The notes under the pieces were generated by a model. That model had not been told where the DNA came from. It did no database searches and worked only from the letters and a program-made list of their open reading frames with translations. A DNA stretch of 64,000 nucleotides from Streptomyces antibioticus (lineage in GTDB: Bacteria; Actinomycetota; Actinomycetes; Streptomycetales; Streptomycetaceae). This document shows, piece after piece, positions 33,047-41,152 of this stretch. The DNA lies in assembly GCF_002019855.1 (NCBI RefSeq), contig NZ_CM007717.1:6953750-7017749 (forward strand). Reading direction: 5' to 3'. The first letter of the stretch is position 1. Each line of letters starts with the position of its first letter. The position numbers and the translations under genes were made by a program.

Positions 33047-34765
33047 TCACTTGTACATGGTCTGGTTCATCGTTCCGGGGGCGTACGCGTCCGGGTCGAC
33101 CCAGACGTTGATCAGCGACGGCTTCCCGGACTCGCGGGCGCGGCGCAGCGCGGGGCCGATGTCGGCGGGGTCGCGGACCTCCTCGCCGTGACCGCCCAGC
33201 ATCCGGGCGAACTCGTCGTAGCGGACGTCGCCGAGGGTGTTGCCGACCCGCTCGCGCTCGGGGCCGTACTTGGCGGCCTGGCCGTAACGGATCTGGTTCA
33301 TCGAGGAGTTGTTGCCGACGATGCCCACGAACGGCAGGTCGTAGCGGACCAGCGTCTCGAAGTCCCAGCCGGTCAGGGAGAACGCGCCGTCGCCGAAGAG
33401 GGCGACGACCTCCTTGTCGGGCCGGGCCTGCTTGGCCGCGAGCACGAAGGGCACGCCGACGCCGAGGGTGCCCAGCGGGCCCGGATCCATCCAGTGGCCG
33501 GGGGACTTGGGCTGCACGACCTGGCCGGAGAAGGTGACGATGTCGCCGCCGTCGCCGATGTAGATCGAGTCCTCGGTGAGGAAGTCGTTGATCTCGCTGA
33601 CCAGCCGGTAGGGGTGGATGGGGGAGGCGTCGGAGCGGAGCTGCGGCAACCTCTTGTCGAGCGCGGTCTGTTCGGCGGCGCGCAGCTCGTCCAGCCACTC
33701 CTTGCGCCGGGACGCGCCGCCGTTCACCCGCCCGGAGGCCGCCTCGGTCACCGACTTCAGCACCAGCCCGGCGTCCCCGACGATGCCGAGGTCGATGTCG
33801 CGGTTCTTGCCCACGGTGCGGTAGTCGAGGTCGATCTGCACGACGGTCGCGGCCGGGGAGAGGCGCTTGCCGTAGCCCATGCGGAAGTCGAAGGGGGTGC
33901 CGACGATCACGATGACGTCGGCGTGGGAGAAGGCGTAGCGCCGGGAGAGCTGGAAGTGGTGGGGGTCGCCGGGCGGCAGGGTGCCGCGCCCCGCGCCGTT
34001 CATGTAGGCGGGGATGTTCAGGGTGCGCACCAGCTCGACGGCCGCCTCGGTGCCGCGGGTCGTCCAGACCTGGCTGCCCAGCAGGATCGCGGGCTTCTCG
34101 GCGTGGGTGAGCAGGTCGGCGAGCTTCTCGATCGCCTCGGGGTCGCCGGCCGAGCGGGTGGAGGCGCGGTAGCCGCCGGGCCGGGGCACGCGCGCCTTCT
34201 CCACCGGCACTTTCGCGTCCAGGACGTCGCGCGGGATCTCCAGGAAGGAGGGTCCGGGCGCGCCGTGGTAGCACTCGCGGAACGCCATGGAGACCATGTC
34301 CGCGACCCGTGCCGTGTCCGGCACGGCCGCCGCGAACTTGGTGATCGGCGTCATCATGTCGACGTGCGGGAGGTCCTGGAGGGACCCCATCTTGTGCTGG
34401 GTGAGGGCGCCCTGACCGCCGATCAGCAGCATCGGGGACTCGGCGCGGAAGGCGTTGGCGACGCCGGTGACGGCGTCGGTGGTGCCGGGGCCGGCCGTGA
34501 CGACCGCGCAGCCGGGCCTGCCGGTGATCCGGGCGTAGCCGTCGGCGGCGTGGGCGGCGACCTGTTCGTGGCGCACGTCGACGACTTCTATGCCCTCGTC
34601 GACGCAGCCGTCGTAGATGTCGATGATGTGGCCGCCGCACAGGGTGTAGATGCGGTCGACGCCCTCGGCCTTGAGGGCTCGGGCGACGAGATGACCACCG
34701 GAGATCGTGTCCCGGGCGGCGGGGGTCCGGTCGTGGGGGCGGTCGTCGGGCAGGTCGTCGGGCAT
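33047..34765 (-). CDS. oxc: thiamine-diphosphate decarboxylase, probable oxalyl-CoA decarboxylase
   Basis: 572 residues from ATG at 34765 (MPDDLPDDRPHD), after GAAGGGA. The ThDP enzyme layout is complete: catalytic Glu in VDVRHEQVAAHAADGYAR, central domain, and the ThDP/Mg motif from FGDGAFSLTG to VGNNSSMNQ. By overall pattern it is nearer to acetolactate-synthase-like and 2-hydroxyacyl-CoA lyase (ILVBL) proteins than to the Oxalobacter decarboxylase, and it lacks the latter's YGVVGIP start (here YTLCGGHIIDIYDG). Operon position directly before frc is the reason for the name: it would split oxalyl-CoA into formyl-CoA and CO2. A 2-hydroxyacyl-CoA lyase or acyloin condensation with formyl-CoA is the alternative. 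Confidence 0.75.
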   Translation of the reverse strand: MPDDLPDDRPHDRTPAARDTISGGHLVARALKAEGVDRIYTLCGGHIIDIYDGCVDEGIEVVDVRHEQVAAHAADGYARITGRPGCAVVTAGPGTTDAVTGVANAFRAESPMLLIGGQGALTQHKMGSLQDLPHVDMMTPITKFAAAVPDTARVADMVSMAFRECYHGAPGPSFLEIPRDVLDAKVPVEKARVPRPGGYRASTRSAGDPEAIEKLADLLTHAEKPAILLGSQVWTTRGTEAAVELVRTLNIPAYMNGAGRGTLPPGDPHHFQLSRRYAFSHADVIVIVGTPFDFRMGYGKRLSPAATVVQIDLDYRTVGKNRDIDLGIVGDAGLVLKSVTEAASGRVNGGASRRKEWLDELRAAEQTALDKRLPQLRSDASPIHPYRLVSEINDFLTEDSIYIGDGGDIVTFSGQVVQPKSPGHWMDPGPLGTLGVGVPFVLAAKQARPDKEVVALFGDGAFSLTGWDFETLVRYDLPFVGIVGNNSSMNQIRYGQAAKYGPERERVGNTLGDVRYDEFARMLGGHGEEVRDPADIGPALRRARESGKPSLINVWVDPDAYAPGTMNQTMYK

Positions 34766-34815
34766 GGCGAAGTCCCGTCCCTTCGTAGGGGGGTGGAAGG
34801 TCTCGCGGTACATTG

Positions 34816-34839
34816 CATACAGTCGACGAATACTGTATG
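34816..34839. promoter_or_regulatory. GntR/FCD operator candidate, site C
   Basis: Perfect inverted repeat CATACAGT-N8-ACTGTATG in the divergent promoter of the oxc-frc operon and the sucCD-like pair. It contains the same TACAGT/ACTGTA cores as sites A and B. Confidence 0.7.
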
Positions 34840-34906
34840 AAGCTTGTTATCCCGCATCCGGTGGGTGGTGTCCAGGGGGCGTGCGGCACTTTCGGAAGGA
34901 GCCGGA

Positions 34907-36037
34907 ATGGACCTGTACGAGCACCAGGCACGACAACTCTTCGACAGACACGGCATCGTGGTACCGAGGGCGGAGATCACCGACTCGCCCAAGGAGGCAC
35001 GGGAGATCGCCCGCCGGCTGGGCGGCCGCGCGGTGGTGAAGGCGCAGGTGAAGACCGGCGGCCGGGGCAAGGCGGGCGGCGTCAAGTTCGCCGCCGACCC
35101 GGCCGCCGCCGAACTCACGGCCCGTCAGATCCTGGGCATGGACATCAAGGGCCACACGGTCGGCACGGTCATGCTGGCCGAACCCGTGGCCGTCGAGGCC
35201 GAGTTCTACGTCTCCTATGTACTGGACCGCGCCGGCGGACGCTTCCTCGCGATCGCCTCCGCCGAGGGCGGCATGGACATCGAGGAGGTCGCCGCCACCC
35301 GGCCCGAGGCCGTCGCCCGGGTGCCGGTCGACCCCGCCGAGGGCGTCACCGCGTCCAAGGCGGCCGAGATCGCCGAGGCCGCCGGGCTGCCGGCCCGCGC
35401 CGTCGACGTCCTGGTCCGCCTCTGGCAGGTCCTGGTCCGCGAGGACGCCCTGCTCGTCGAGGTCAACCCGCTCGTGCGCACCACCCGGGGTCAGATCCTC
35501 GCCCTCGACGGCAAGGTCACCCTCGACGACAACGCGGCCTTCCGGCAGGCCCGTTGGGGCTCCGAGACGGACGGGTACGGGGACCCGCTGGAGGCGGCCG
35601 CCGCCGCCAAGGGCCTCACCTACGTCCGCCTCGACGGCGAGGTCGGCATCATCGGCAACGGCGCGGGCCTGGTGATGTCCACCCTCGACGTGGTGGCCGG
35701 CTGCGGCGCCCGCCCGGCCAACTTCCTCGACATCGGCGGCGGTGCCTCCGCCCAGGTCATGGCCGACGGCCTCACGGTGATCCTCTCCGACCCCGCCGTA
35801 CGGTCCGTCCTCGTCAACGTCTTCGGCGGCATCACCGCCTGCGACGCCGTCGCCGAGGGCATCGTGCGCGCCCTGGATACCGTACGGCTGACCCGACCGC
35901 TCGTCGTCCGGCTCGACGGCAACAACGCGGCCCGGGGGCGGGAGATCCTCGACGCCCGCCGCCATCCGCTGGTCGAGCAGGCCACCACCATGGACGGCGC
36001 CGCCCGGCGCGCCGCCGACCTCGCCACCGCAGCCTGA
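34907..36037 (+). CDS. succinyl-CoA ligase beta-like subunit
   Basis: 376 residues, ATG after GGAAGGA. ATP-grasp domain (VVKAQVKTGGRGKAGGVKFA, LLVEVNPLVR) and a C-terminal ligase-CoA domain (FLDIGGGASAQVM, NVFGGITACDAVAEG). It is a paralogue of the citric-acid-cycle SucC, slightly shorter than usual, and it is paired with an alpha subunit gene 14 bases later. The same family includes malate-CoA ligase. Set beside oxalate genes and opposite their operon, with a shared operator, it may activate oxalate, glyoxylate-derived or C4 acids with CoA at the cost of ATP. The substrate cannot be read from sequence. Confidence 0.9.
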   Translation: MDLYEHQARQLFDRHGIVVPRAEITDSPKEAREIARRLGGRAVVKAQVKTGGRGKAGGVKFAADPAAAELTARQILGMDIKGHTVGTVMLAEPVAVEAEFYVSYVLDRAGGRFLAIASAEGGMDIEEVAATRPEAVARVPVDPAEGVTASKAAEIAEAAGLPARAVDVLVRLWQVLVREDALLVEVNPLVRTTRGQILALDGKVTLDDNAAFRQARWGSETDGYGDPLEAAAAAKGLTYVRLDGEVGIIGNGAGLVMSTLDVVAGCGARPANFLDIGGGASAQVMADGLTVILSDPAVRSVLVNVFGGITACDAVAEGIVRALDTVRLTRPLVVRLDGNNAARGREILDARRHPLVEQATTMDGAARRAADLATAA

Positions 36038-36051
36038 GGAGACCGCACACC

Positions 36052-36936
36052 ATGGCCATCTACCTCACCCAGGAGAGCAGGGTCCTCGTCCAGGGCATGA
36101 CCGGCGGCGAGGGCATGCGGCACACCCGGCGGATGCTGGCCGCCGGCACGGACGTCGTCGGCGGCGTCAATCCGCGCAAGGCGGGCCGCACCGTCGACTT
36201 CGGCGACCGCGCCGTGCCCGTCTTCGGCTCCGTCGCGGAGGGCATCGCGGCGACCGGCGCCGATGTCAGCGTCGTCTTCGTCCCGCCCGCCTTCGTCCGG
36301 GCCGCCGTGACCGAGGCGGCCGACGCCGGTATCGGCCTCGCCGTCGTCATCACCGAGGGCGTCCCGGTCCACGACTCGGTCGCCTTCACGGCGTACGCCG
36401 CGGCGCGCGGCACCCGGATCATCGGCCCCAACTGCCCCGGCCTGATCAGCCCCGGCCAGTCCAACGCGGGCATCATCCCGGCCGACATCACCAAGCCCGG
36501 CCGGATCGGCCTGGTCTCCAAGTCCGGCACCCTCACCTACCAACTCATGTACGAGCTGCGGGACATCGGGTTCTCCACCTGTGTCGGCATCGGCGGCGAC
36601 CCGGTCGTCGGCACCAGCCACATCGACTGCCTCGCCGCCTTCGAGAGCGACCCCGACACCGAACTGATCGTCCTCATCGGCGAGATCGGCGGCGACGCCG
36701 AGGAGCGCGCCGCCGGGTACATCCGCGACCACGTCACCAAGCCCGTCGTCGGCTACATCGCCGGGTTCACCGCGCCCGAGGGCCGCACGATGGGCCACGC
36801 CGGCGCGATCGTGTCCGGCTCCTCGGGGACCGCGCGCGCCAAGAAGGAGGCGCTGGAGGCGGTGGGCGTCCGGGTCGGCGGCACCCCGACCGAGACGGCC
36901 CGCCTCGTCCTCGCCGCGCTGGAGGGGACGGCCTGA
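36052..36936 (+). CDS. succinyl-CoA ligase alpha-like subunit
   Basis: 294 residues, ATG at 36052 after GAGGAGA. CoA-binding Rossmann domain (VLVQGMTGGEGMRHTRRM) and ligase domain with the phosphohistidine His249 in MGHAGAIVSG and the partner Glu in IGEIGGDAEE. Both catalytic features are intact, so it should be active. It pairs with the beta-like subunit just upstream. Its substrate loop (NCPGLISPGQSNAGIIPADI) is close to ordinary SucD (NCPGxITPG), so succinate use is not excluded. Confidence 0.9.
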   Translation: MAIYLTQESRVLVQGMTGGEGMRHTRRMLAAGTDVVGGVNPRKAGRTVDFGDRAVPVFGSVAEGIAATGADVSVVFVPPAFVRAAVTEAADAGIGLAVVITEGVPVHDSVAFTAYAAARGTRIIGPNCPGLISPGQSNAGIIPADITKPGRIGLVSKSGTLTYQLMYELRDIGFSTCVGIGGDPVVGTSHIDCLAAFESDPDTELIVLIGEIGGDAEERAAGYIRDHVTKPVVGYIAGFTAPEGRTMGHAGAIVSGSSGTARAKKEALEAVGVRVGGTPTETARLVLAALEGTA

Positions 36937-36999
36937 CGCCTTCCCCTCCACCCCTGACCCCGTCTTTCTCTCGCCGTGCACCGAGAGCGGAGCATGCCC

Positions 37000-38541
37000 A
37001 TGACCACCACCCTCACCCTCAAGTCCGGCACCTCCTGGGCCGACGCCTGGCGCCGCTGCCTCGCCGTCGCACCGGAGGCGTTCCGCGACGACCGTGTCCT
37101 CAACCTCTGGAACGCCGGCTGGCAGGCGGACGGCCGCCCGCTGCCCGCCACCAGCCCGGTCGACGGGAGCCCCGTCGCCGGACCGCCCCGGCTGGACGGG
37201 GCCACCGCGCACCGCGCCGTCCGCGCCGCCCTCGACCAGCACCGCGCCTGGCGGCACGTGCCGCTCGCCGAACGCCGGGCCCGGGTCGCCGCCACCCTCG
37301 ACGCCCTCGCCGCCCACCGCGACCTGCTCGCCCTGCTGCTCGTCTGGGAGATCGGCAAGCCCTGGCGGGCGGCCCGGGCCGACGTCGACCGCGCCCTGGA
37401 CGGCGTGCGCTGGTACGTCGACGGCATCGAGGCGATGACGGCCGGCCGGGCCCCGCTGGACGGGCCCGTCTCCAACATCGCGAGCTGGAACTACCCGATG
37501 AGCGTGCTCACGCACGCCCTGTTGGTGCAGGCCCTCGCCGGCAACGCGGTCATCGCCAAGACCCCCACCGACGGCGGCGTCGCCTGCCTCACCCTGGCCT
37601 GCGCCCTCGCCGCCCGCGAGGGCGTCCCGGTCACCCTCGTCAGCGGTAGCGGCGGCGAACTGTCCGAGGCGCTGGTGCGGGCGCCCGAGATCGGCTGCGT
37701 CTCCTTCGTCGGCGGCCGCGACACCGGCGCCGCCGTCGCCACCGCCGTCACCGGCCTCGGCACCCGGCACATCCTCGAACAGGAGGGACTCAACACCTGG
37801 GGCGTGTGGAACTACTCGGACTGGGACACCCTCGCGGCGACGATCCCGGGGCTCTTCGACTACGGCAAGCAACGCTGCACCGCCTACCCGCGCTTCGTCG
37901 TCCAGCGCGAGCTGTTCGACGCCTTCCTCGCCGCCTACCTCCCGGCCGTGCGCACCCTGACCCTCGGCCACCCGCTGGCCGTCGAACGGTGCACCGACCC
38001 CTACCCCCGGCTCGACTTCGGGCCGGTGATCAACGCGGCCAAGGCGAAGGAACTCCACGACCAGGTCGCCGAGGCCATCGACCGCGGCGCGGTCCCGCTG
38101 TACCGGGGCAGCCTCGCCGACGGCCGCTTCCTGCCCGGCCAGGACACCTCGGCGTACGTCCGGCCGGTCACCCTGCTCCATCCGCCGCCGTCCTCGCCGC
38201 TGCACCACGCGGAGCCGTTCGGCCCGGTCGACACGATCGTCCTGGTCGACACGGAGGCCGAGCTGCTGGCCGCGATGAACGCCTCCAACGGCGCCCTGGT
38301 CGCCACCCTGTCCACCGACGACCGGGCCACCTTCGACCGGCTGGCCCCGCACATCCGCGCCTTCAAGGTGGGGCACGGCCGGCCCCGCTCGCGCGGCGAC
38401 CGCGACGAGCTGTTCGGCGGCTTCGGCGCGTCCTGGCGGGGCGCCTTCGTCGGCGGCGAACTGCTGGTGCGCGCCGTCACCCGGGGCCCGGCGGGGGAGC
38501 GGCTGCCCGGGAACTTCCCGGAGGACCGGCTGACGTCGTGA
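37000..38541 (+). CDS. aldehyde dehydrogenase superfamily protein, divergent
   Basis: 513 residues from ATG at 37000, chosen over the ATG at 36994, which lies too close to the ribosome-binding site. NAD(P)-dependent aldehyde dehydrogenase fold: SNIASWNYPMSV in the cofactor region, the catalytic Cys293 in GKQRCTAYPR (usual GQxC), and Glu260 in LEQEGLNTWG where LELGGKN is usual. Changes around the active glutamate set it apart from common members. It follows the sucCD-like pair by 63 bases and probably shares its transcript. An acyl-CoA-reducing or semialdehyde-oxidising role linked to those ligases is a guess. Confidence 0.85.
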   Translation: MTTTLTLKSGTSWADAWRRCLAVAPEAFRDDRVLNLWNAGWQADGRPLPATSPVDGSPVAGPPRLDGATAHRAVRAALDQHRAWRHVPLAERRARVAATLDALAAHRDLLALLLVWEIGKPWRAARADVDRALDGVRWYVDGIEAMTAGRAPLDGPVSNIASWNYPMSVLTHALLVQALAGNAVIAKTPTDGGVACLTLACALAAREGVPVTLVSGSGGELSEALVRAPEIGCVSFVGGRDTGAAVATAVTGLGTRHILEQEGLNTWGVWNYSDWDTLAATIPGLFDYGKQRCTAYPRFVVQRELFDAFLAAYLPAVRTLTLGHPLAVERCTDPYPRLDFGPVINAAKAKELHDQVAEAIDRGAVPLYRGSLADGRFLPGQDTSAYVRPVTLLHPPPSSPLHHAEPFGPVDTIVLVDTEAELLAAMNASNGALVATLSTDDRATFDRLAPHIRAFKVGHGRPRSRGDRDELFGGFGASWRGAFVGGELLVRAVTRGPAGERLPGNFPEDRLTS

Positions 38542-38672
38542 CGTCCTGACGTGAAGTGAGCGAATGGTCACCCGTAGTCGTTCCGGCAGGCAGATACGCA
38601 GGTGAAACGCACTCCGAAACCTTGGTATTGTTGTCCATGTCGCCGCGGGGGAACCCGCGCGGCAGACACCTT

Positions 38673-38757
38673 GTCCGGGTGGCGGAATGGCAGACGCGCT
38701 AGCTTGAGGTGCTAGTGCCCTTTATCGGGCGTGGGGGTTCAAGTCCCCCCTCGGACA
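38673..38757 (+). tRNA. tRNA-Leu (anticodon GAG)
   Basis: 85 bases. Acceptor stem GTCCGGG pairs with CTCGGAC (one G-T), followed by discriminator A. D-loop, anticodon stem CTAGC/GCTAG with loop TTGAGGT (anticodon GAG), a long class II variable arm (GCCC TTTATC GGGC), and T arm GGGGG TTCAAGT CCCCC. It reads CUC and CUU leucine codons. CCA is not encoded. No integrase or repeated 3' end is near, so there is no sign of use as an attachment site. Confidence 0.96.
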
Positions 38758-38812
38758 CTCTCACTCTCTGTGTCGATCAATAATCGCTCGGTGAGTATTG
38801 ATGATTCCAAGG

Positions 38813-38840
38813 CCCGCATCCGGCGTTCTCCGGATGCGGG
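38813..38840 (+). terminator. terminator after tRNA-Leu
   Basis: 11-bp perfect stem (CCCGCATCCGG against CCGGATGCGGG) with loop CGTTCT, followed by TTCTGTCGTT. A weaker inverted repeat ATCAATA...TATTGAT lies just before, at 38777-38803. Confidence 0.85.
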
Positions 38841-39210
38841 TTCTGTCGTTCCCGGCGCCGGTACGGAGCAATTGCTCGGTTGTCGCCCCTTGCCGCCCGT
38901 TGCCGCCCGAAATTGCCGGAAGGCGGTTTATCGGTTGCCCTGCCGCCTGCTTCTGGGACGTTGTCCCGGATCTGCTCACCGCAGCCGCTGACGCATCGTC
39001 AAAGTTCACCATAGTCCGCATATTGACGGTCGGTGGCCCGTTCTTGTGGTGATACGATCACGCTCGCTTGTAGAGCGGGCGGATGGGTGCAAGACGACAT
39101 CTCCGACTACGGGGACAGTCCGGGCGGCAACCCGGTGCGGGCGGTCCGCCGGTCCACCCGCATTTGACGGGAATTCAGCAACTGGCCGTCAGTCGCCTGA
39201 AGAGAGTCTT
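38841..39210. promoter_or_regulatory. leader and promoter region of the conservon
   Basis: No gene seen. The DNA is less GC-rich than its surroundings. TTGACG occurs at 39023 and near 39164, and a -10-like TACGAT at 39053, but the spacing does not give a convincing promoter. The ribosome-binding site GAAGAGAG stands just before the cvnA ATG. The operon promoter probably lies here. Confidence 0.4.
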
Positions 39211-40380
39211 ATGACTGATTACATACAGAACCCGGTACTCTGGGCTCTCCTCGTCGCCGTACTCGTCTCCGTCGCCCTCATAGTTCGCCAGCGCAGGGCG
39301 GCGCGGACGTTAAGGCAGGAGTTCGCAGATCTCCGGGCTCGGCACATCGAGCTGGAGAACGGGTACGCGAAATCCGTCGAGGCAGCCCAGGAAAGAGCCG
39401 ACGAGGCTACGAAAACGGTCCTGAAGTCCGCGATGCGGACACTCCAGGGCCTCGCCGCGGAACAGCAGTTGATCGTTTCCCGGCTCCAGAACAAATACGG
39501 CGAGTCGGTGATCCTCCAGGACCTTCTGGAGATCGACCACACCAACTCCCAGTTCGGTCGCCGCGCCCAGTCCATCGCCGTGCTCTGCGACGGCTGGCTG
39601 GGACGTCAGCGCGATGTCGCATCGGTCTACGACGTGGTGCGCAGCGCCCAGGGAAGAGTCCGCCACTACCGGCGGGTGGAAATTCTCTCGCAGGTGGACT
39701 TCGGTATCACCAGCCGTGCCGTGGAACCCGTGGCGCTGGCCCTCGCGGAACTGCTCGACAACGCCACGAGTTATTCCAGCCCCGATACTGTTGTCGAAAT
39801 CAACATTCGTACCGTGCCCAAGGGAATCTGTATCGTCGTCGACGACGCGGGTGTCGGTATGAACGACGAGGAGCGGGCCCGCGCCGAAAGACTGCTGACC
39901 AGCGACCGCGTCTCCGGCGTCTCCGCGCTCGGCAATCCGCCGCAGTTCGGCTTCGCGGTGATCGGCGTCCTCAGCGAACGCTTCGGCTTCGAGGTGTCCG
40001 TGGACTCCAGCTCCCCCTACGGAGGTGTCCGCGCCGTCCTGCTCCTGCCCCACGACCTGCTCACCAGCGCTCCCGAGCAGAAGGAGCCGGCCCCGGTCGT
40101 CCCCGCCGCCGCCCCCCAGGCCCGAGGCGGTGGACCCGAGGCCGCGGTGCCCATGACCACCTCCGACGGCCTGCCGAAACGCCGCCGCAAGCGGCCCATG
40201 GCGATCGTGCCGGGCACGCCCTCGGCGGGCCCCGCGACCGCCGGCCGCTCCGGTGCGGAGACGGCCGCCATCATGGGCGCCTTCCAGCGCGGCACCCGGT
40301 CGGGCCGGGCCGTCCAGCCGGAGCCGGAACAGTCGAGCAGCACCCGTGGTACGAGCAGCGAAGGGCATGAGTTCTCGTGA
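39211..40380 (+). CDS. conservon sensor-kinase-like protein CvnA
   Basis: 389 residues. One membrane helix at about 8-26, a coiled-coil segment to about 75, a histidine-kinase dimerisation-like region (LLEIDHTNSQFGRRAQSI), an HATPase domain with N box LAELLDNATSYSSP and G1 box DDAGVGM, and a disordered Pro/Ala-rich C-terminal tail (about 290-389). CvnA proteins sit at the membrane and act with CvnB, C and D as a G-protein-coupled-like signalling unit; they have no cognate response regulator. Leu34 is a TTA codon (39310-39312), which in Streptomyces makes translation depend on the bldA tRNA. First gene of a tight operon. Confidence 0.93.
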   Translation: MTDYIQNPVLWALLVAVLVSVALIVRQRRAARTLRQEFADLRARHIELENGYAKSVEAAQERADEATKTVLKSAMRTLQGLAAEQQLIVSRLQNKYGESVILQDLLEIDHTNSQFGRRAQSIAVLCDGWLGRQRDVASVYDVVRSAQGRVRHYRRVEILSQVDFGITSRAVEPVALALAELLDNATSYSSPDTVVEINIRTVPKGICIVVDDAGVGMNDEERARAERLLTSDRVSGVSALGNPPQFGFAVIGVLSERFGFEVSVDSSSPYGGVRAVLLLPHDLLTSAPEQKEPAPVVPAAAPQARGGGPEAAVPMTTSDGLPKRRRKRPMAIVPGTPSAGPATAGRSGAETAAIMGAFQRGTRSGRAVQPEPEQSSSTRGTSSEGHEFS

Positions 40381-40778
40381 ACGACGACCTGTCATGGATG
40401 CTTGACAGCGCCCTGGAGATTCCCGGGGCCCTGCACGCCGTCCTGATCTCCGCCGACGGCCTGCTGATGGCACGGACCCAGGACTTCGGCAAGGACGACG
40501 CGGACCGGGTGGCCGCGGCGATGAGCGGCGTGCAGTCGCTCAGCCGCTCGCTCGCCTTCTTCTGCGAGGACGGCAGCCAGAAATGGCGCCAGACGCTCGT
40601 CGAGTTCGACGGCGGCTGGGTCTTCCTGATATCCGCCGGCGAGGGCGCCTACCTCGGCGTCTCGGCGTCGCCGGAGGTCGACATGCAGGACATCACCTTC
40701 CGCATGCAGCAGCTCGTCGGCCAGCTCGGCAAGGCGCTGACCACGCCGCCGCGCGAGAACCTCGGCGCCCGGTCATGA
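40377..40778 (+). CDS. conservon roadblock/LC7 protein CvnB
   Basis: 133 residues from GTG at 40377, overlapping the cvnA stop (GTGA). Roadblock/LC7 fold (LDSALEIPGALHAVLISADGLLMA), the small alpha/beta module that pairs with Ras-like GTPases, as MglB does for MglA. Here it is expected to partner CvnD at the membrane beside CvnA. The next gene overlaps its end by ATGA. Length and motif order are typical for CvnB. Confidence 0.93.
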   Translation: MNDDLSWMLDSALEIPGALHAVLISADGLLMARTQDFGKDDADRVAAAMSGVQSLSRSLAFFCEDGSQKWRQTLVEFDGGWVFLISAGEGAYLGVSASPEVDMQDITFRMQQLVGQLGKALTTPPRENLGARS

Positions 40779-41152
40779 CGGGATTCGGCGAACTGGAGTC
40801 ACAGACACCGGAGTTAGTGCGTCCGTACGTCATCACCAAGGGCCGCGGACTGCCCGACGAGGAGCAGCTCTCCCTCATCACGCTGGTCACGGCCGCCGCC
40901 GACCATCAGCAGCGGCCCACCCGGCTGTCCCCCGAGGAACAGAGCCTGCTCGACCTGTGCGCGGCCGGCTACCTCTCGGTCGCCGAGATCGCGGGGCACA
41001 CCCAACTGCCCCTCGGTGTCGTGAAGATCCTCCTCGCCGCCCTGACCGAGGGCGGCTACCTCGTCACCCGCCCGCCCGTCCAGCGGGCCCCGCTCGCCGA
41101 CAGGGAGATCCTGGAGGAGGTGCTGAATGGTCTCAGGGCCAAGTTTGGATGA
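40775..41152 (+). CDS. conservon DUF742 protein CvnC
   Basis: 125 residues. DUF742 family, which looks like a winged helix (EQSLLDLCAAGYLSVAEIAGHTQLPLGVVKILL) and links the roadblock protein and GTPase in conservons. The motif VRPYVITKGRG near the start is the family hallmark. Leu14 is a TTA codon at 40814-40816, the second in this operon. The gene overlaps cvnB by four bases and cvnD by 26, so the whole block is translationally coupled. Confidence 0.93.
   Translation: MTGFGELESQTPELVRPYVITKGRGLPDEEQLSLITLVTAAADHQQRPTRLSPEEQSLLDLCAAGYLSVAEIAGHTQLPLGVVKILLAALTEGGYLVTRPPVQRAPLADREILEEVLNGLRAKFG

Noticed and set aside
33047..34765. Acetolactate synthase
   Set aside because: The sequence style is close, but there is no regulatory subunit or ilv gene, and the operon with frc and OFA transporters argues for a CoA-ester substrate. 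It stays an alternative.
31499..34840. 1113-codon open frame on the + strand over frc and oxc
   Set aside because: Antisense shadow of the decarboxylase and transferase genes, no start signal, no recognised family.
35620..38571. 983-codon open frame on the - strand over sucD-like and ALDH genes
   Set aside because: Antisense shadow; the + strand genes have intact catalytic motifs.
38673..38757. tRNA-Leu as an attachment site for an integrated element
   Set aside because: No integrase, no second copy of the tRNA 3' end, and both flanks look like chromosomal genes.
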